From positions 1 through 64,000 of the forward strand of contig JAIBBQ010000003.1 in assembly GCA_019694595.1 (NCBI GenBank): a stretch of DNA of 64,000 nucleotides, written 5' to 3'. Position 1 is the first letter of the stretch, and every line of letters starts with the position of its first letter. Source of the DNA: Myxococcaceae bacterium. GTDB lineage: Bacteria; Myxococcota; Myxococcia; Myxococcales; Myxococcaceae. The position numbers and the translations under genes are program-made. The notes beneath the pieces are model-generated. The model was given only the letters and a program-made list of their open reading frames with translations. It did no database searches and was not told where the DNA came from. Positions 63,901-64,000 of this stretch are shown here, piece by piece.

Positions 63901-64000
63901 GTGACGGCCAAGCCGACGCTGACGGTCACCTGGCCGGAGGTCCGGAACTGGCTCAAGTCGGTGGTGCCCGACTACATGATCCCAGCGGCGCTCGCGGTGC
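60958..64000 (+). CDS. NRPS3, 3'-truncated: (T-like)-(C-like)-A...
   Basis: An open frame of 1014 residues running off the window. Residues about 5-75 look like a carrier-protein domain (ELKRALGRADLD, PLAEQGVDEHAI), but the phosphopantetheine Ser is absent (GVDE instead of GxDS). Residues about 85-510 are a condensation-like domain whose HHxxxDG motif reads NDAFVDS (210-216), so both His are missing. From about 530 comes an intact adenylation domain: AVRMGSRTLTYRQLDE, TSGSTGVPKG near 683-692, NVYGPTEATIT, YRTGDLGR, KIRGFRVELGDVE. By eye its specificity residues are D-A-E-S-M-G-V-I-T. The first four equal the Lys code I recall from bacitracin, so a diamino acid is plausible. Confidence 0.92.
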   Translation, partial: MTQGSGLITELKRALGRADLDPARPLAEQGVDEHAIADALALVGLAAGAPRELSPIVTLASLSTPSTSEVTPPRSQSSAPATFAQRFGQDLSELAPDLPLTTAVVGVRLKGPLDEAVLQRAFATVVERHPGLRTMVQGSNDALVQVKAEPWPTMTRRDAALAPGEGREEAAAAALRRETRQPFDARRAAPVRVSLTRFAPDDHLLILAANDAFVDSDSTWQVLSELAASYSERSLAPPVASGPRLLGSWQHETRVPPAGEVRDIVSAALSEAPWTPTLPTDFSRPPHRSYLAKRVSFRLSEVVSARVNALAASLHEAPSAVLFAALAVQLSRSAGRSDVALVYEPRGRDRVGLLGVVTSMRQPVQVRLSVNPSAPFSDVIRESAKVLRRSREEQAGDRWLSEADAHPLMARLSGESSDYPLVGSFAMVPAPPPLEFKGLTATVEVEPRAVTLWPVALTLSASRQGYTGALTYSQEQFSEQTAQRMVGHFETALAGLTASPQQPVFRTGLLTAAEAEQVLRTWNATTERFATDVGVHGLFERQVDRTPDAVAVRMGSRTLTYRQLDERANQVAHWLRGAGVGPEDRVAMALASGPEAIAALYGVLKAGGAYVPLDPETPVDRLQAILRDAAVKAVIAEPGTLAAVGAGLGRPLPLADFTSVDGQPKGRLGGAVLPNQLAYVVYTSGSTGVPKGVLVEHRSVVNHNQAIARVLELRPEDRVLQFTPLNFDAAGEEIYPPLCVGASTVVRRELIAATELSAVIEAEGLSVLSLPPAYMHQWVQHLFVTAQPPPAALRLIMLGGERILPETLALWQQVGGERIPWVNVYGPTEATITSASSTLRAEVALLDAQLPIGKPVANARLYLLGPGLIPVPQGHVGEIYIGGAGLARGYLGRPEQTAERFVPDPFSGEAGGRLYRTGDLGRAMPDGRMVFVGRAESMVKIRGFRVELGDVEANLRRHPSVDGAVVVPVEDGASGAKLWAYVTAKPTLTVTWPEVRNWLKSVVPDYMIPAALAV

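Overview
The window looks like chromosomal DNA of a myxobacterium (Myxococcota). This is an inference from very high GC, third positions almost always G or C, many lipoproteins whose lipobox is followed by Gly/Ser- or Asp-Ala-Gly-rich linkers, heme/DUF1501-type gene groups and a large NRPS locus. No tRNA, rRNA, CRISPR array, transposase or integrase is visible. Both ends cut a gene: an alpha/beta hydrolase at base 1 and an NRPS at base 64000.

Bases 1-18979 are mostly housekeeping and cell-surface genes: a secreted hydrolase, several lipoproteins, a two-HKD phospholipase D/cardiolipin synthase, and a purine (ureide) degradation operon (allantoicase fused to OHCU decarboxylase, HIU hydrolase, ureidoglycolate lyase). 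These are followed by a four-gene secreted group (propeller/heme lipoprotein, DUF1588/1585-like heme protein, lipoprotein, DUF1501 protein), RsmB with an overlapping AroQ-like protein, a GT51-like membrane protein and a flavin reductase.

Bases 18998 to the right edge hold a biosynthetic gene cluster that I cannot match to a known product. Its left arm has an acyl-CoA dehydrogenase, a diaminopropionate ammonia-lyase-like PLP enzyme, two FtsX-type permeases, a LolA-like protein and a first CmlA-type (diiron, metallo-beta-lactamase fold) beta-hydroxylase. The centre has NRPS1 (C-A-T-C-A-T-TE), a second CmlA-type hydroxylase, a flavin halogenase, a type II thioesterase, an acetyltransferase, multiheme cytochrome lipoproteins, a TIM-barrel/formyltransferase fusion and NRPS2 (C-A-T-E, opposite strand). 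The right arm has a diheme cytochrome with an ABC-2 exporter and a kynurenine-3-monooxygenase-like enzyme. It continues with a tightly overlapping four-gene block (threonine-kinase-like GHMP kinase fused to a YbaK editing domain, argininosuccinate-lyase-like protein, cysteine-synthase-like PLP enzyme, ATP-grasp ligase), a methyltransferase and NRPS3.

Taken together, the kinase, PLP beta-replacement enzyme and fumarate-releasing lyase form a logical route from threonine through O-phosphothreonine and an aspartate adduct to 2,3-diaminobutyrate. As I recall, the same enzyme types are the dab genes of friulimicin and related genes of the pacidamycins. The predicted product is a chlorinated, beta-hydroxylated, possibly formylated nonribosomal peptide with one D-residue and a 2,3-diamino acid. 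The most unusual points are the kinase-YbaK fusion, the TIM-barrel/formyltransferase fusion, and NRPS3 starting with a carrier-like domain without its serine and a condensation domain without its histidines.
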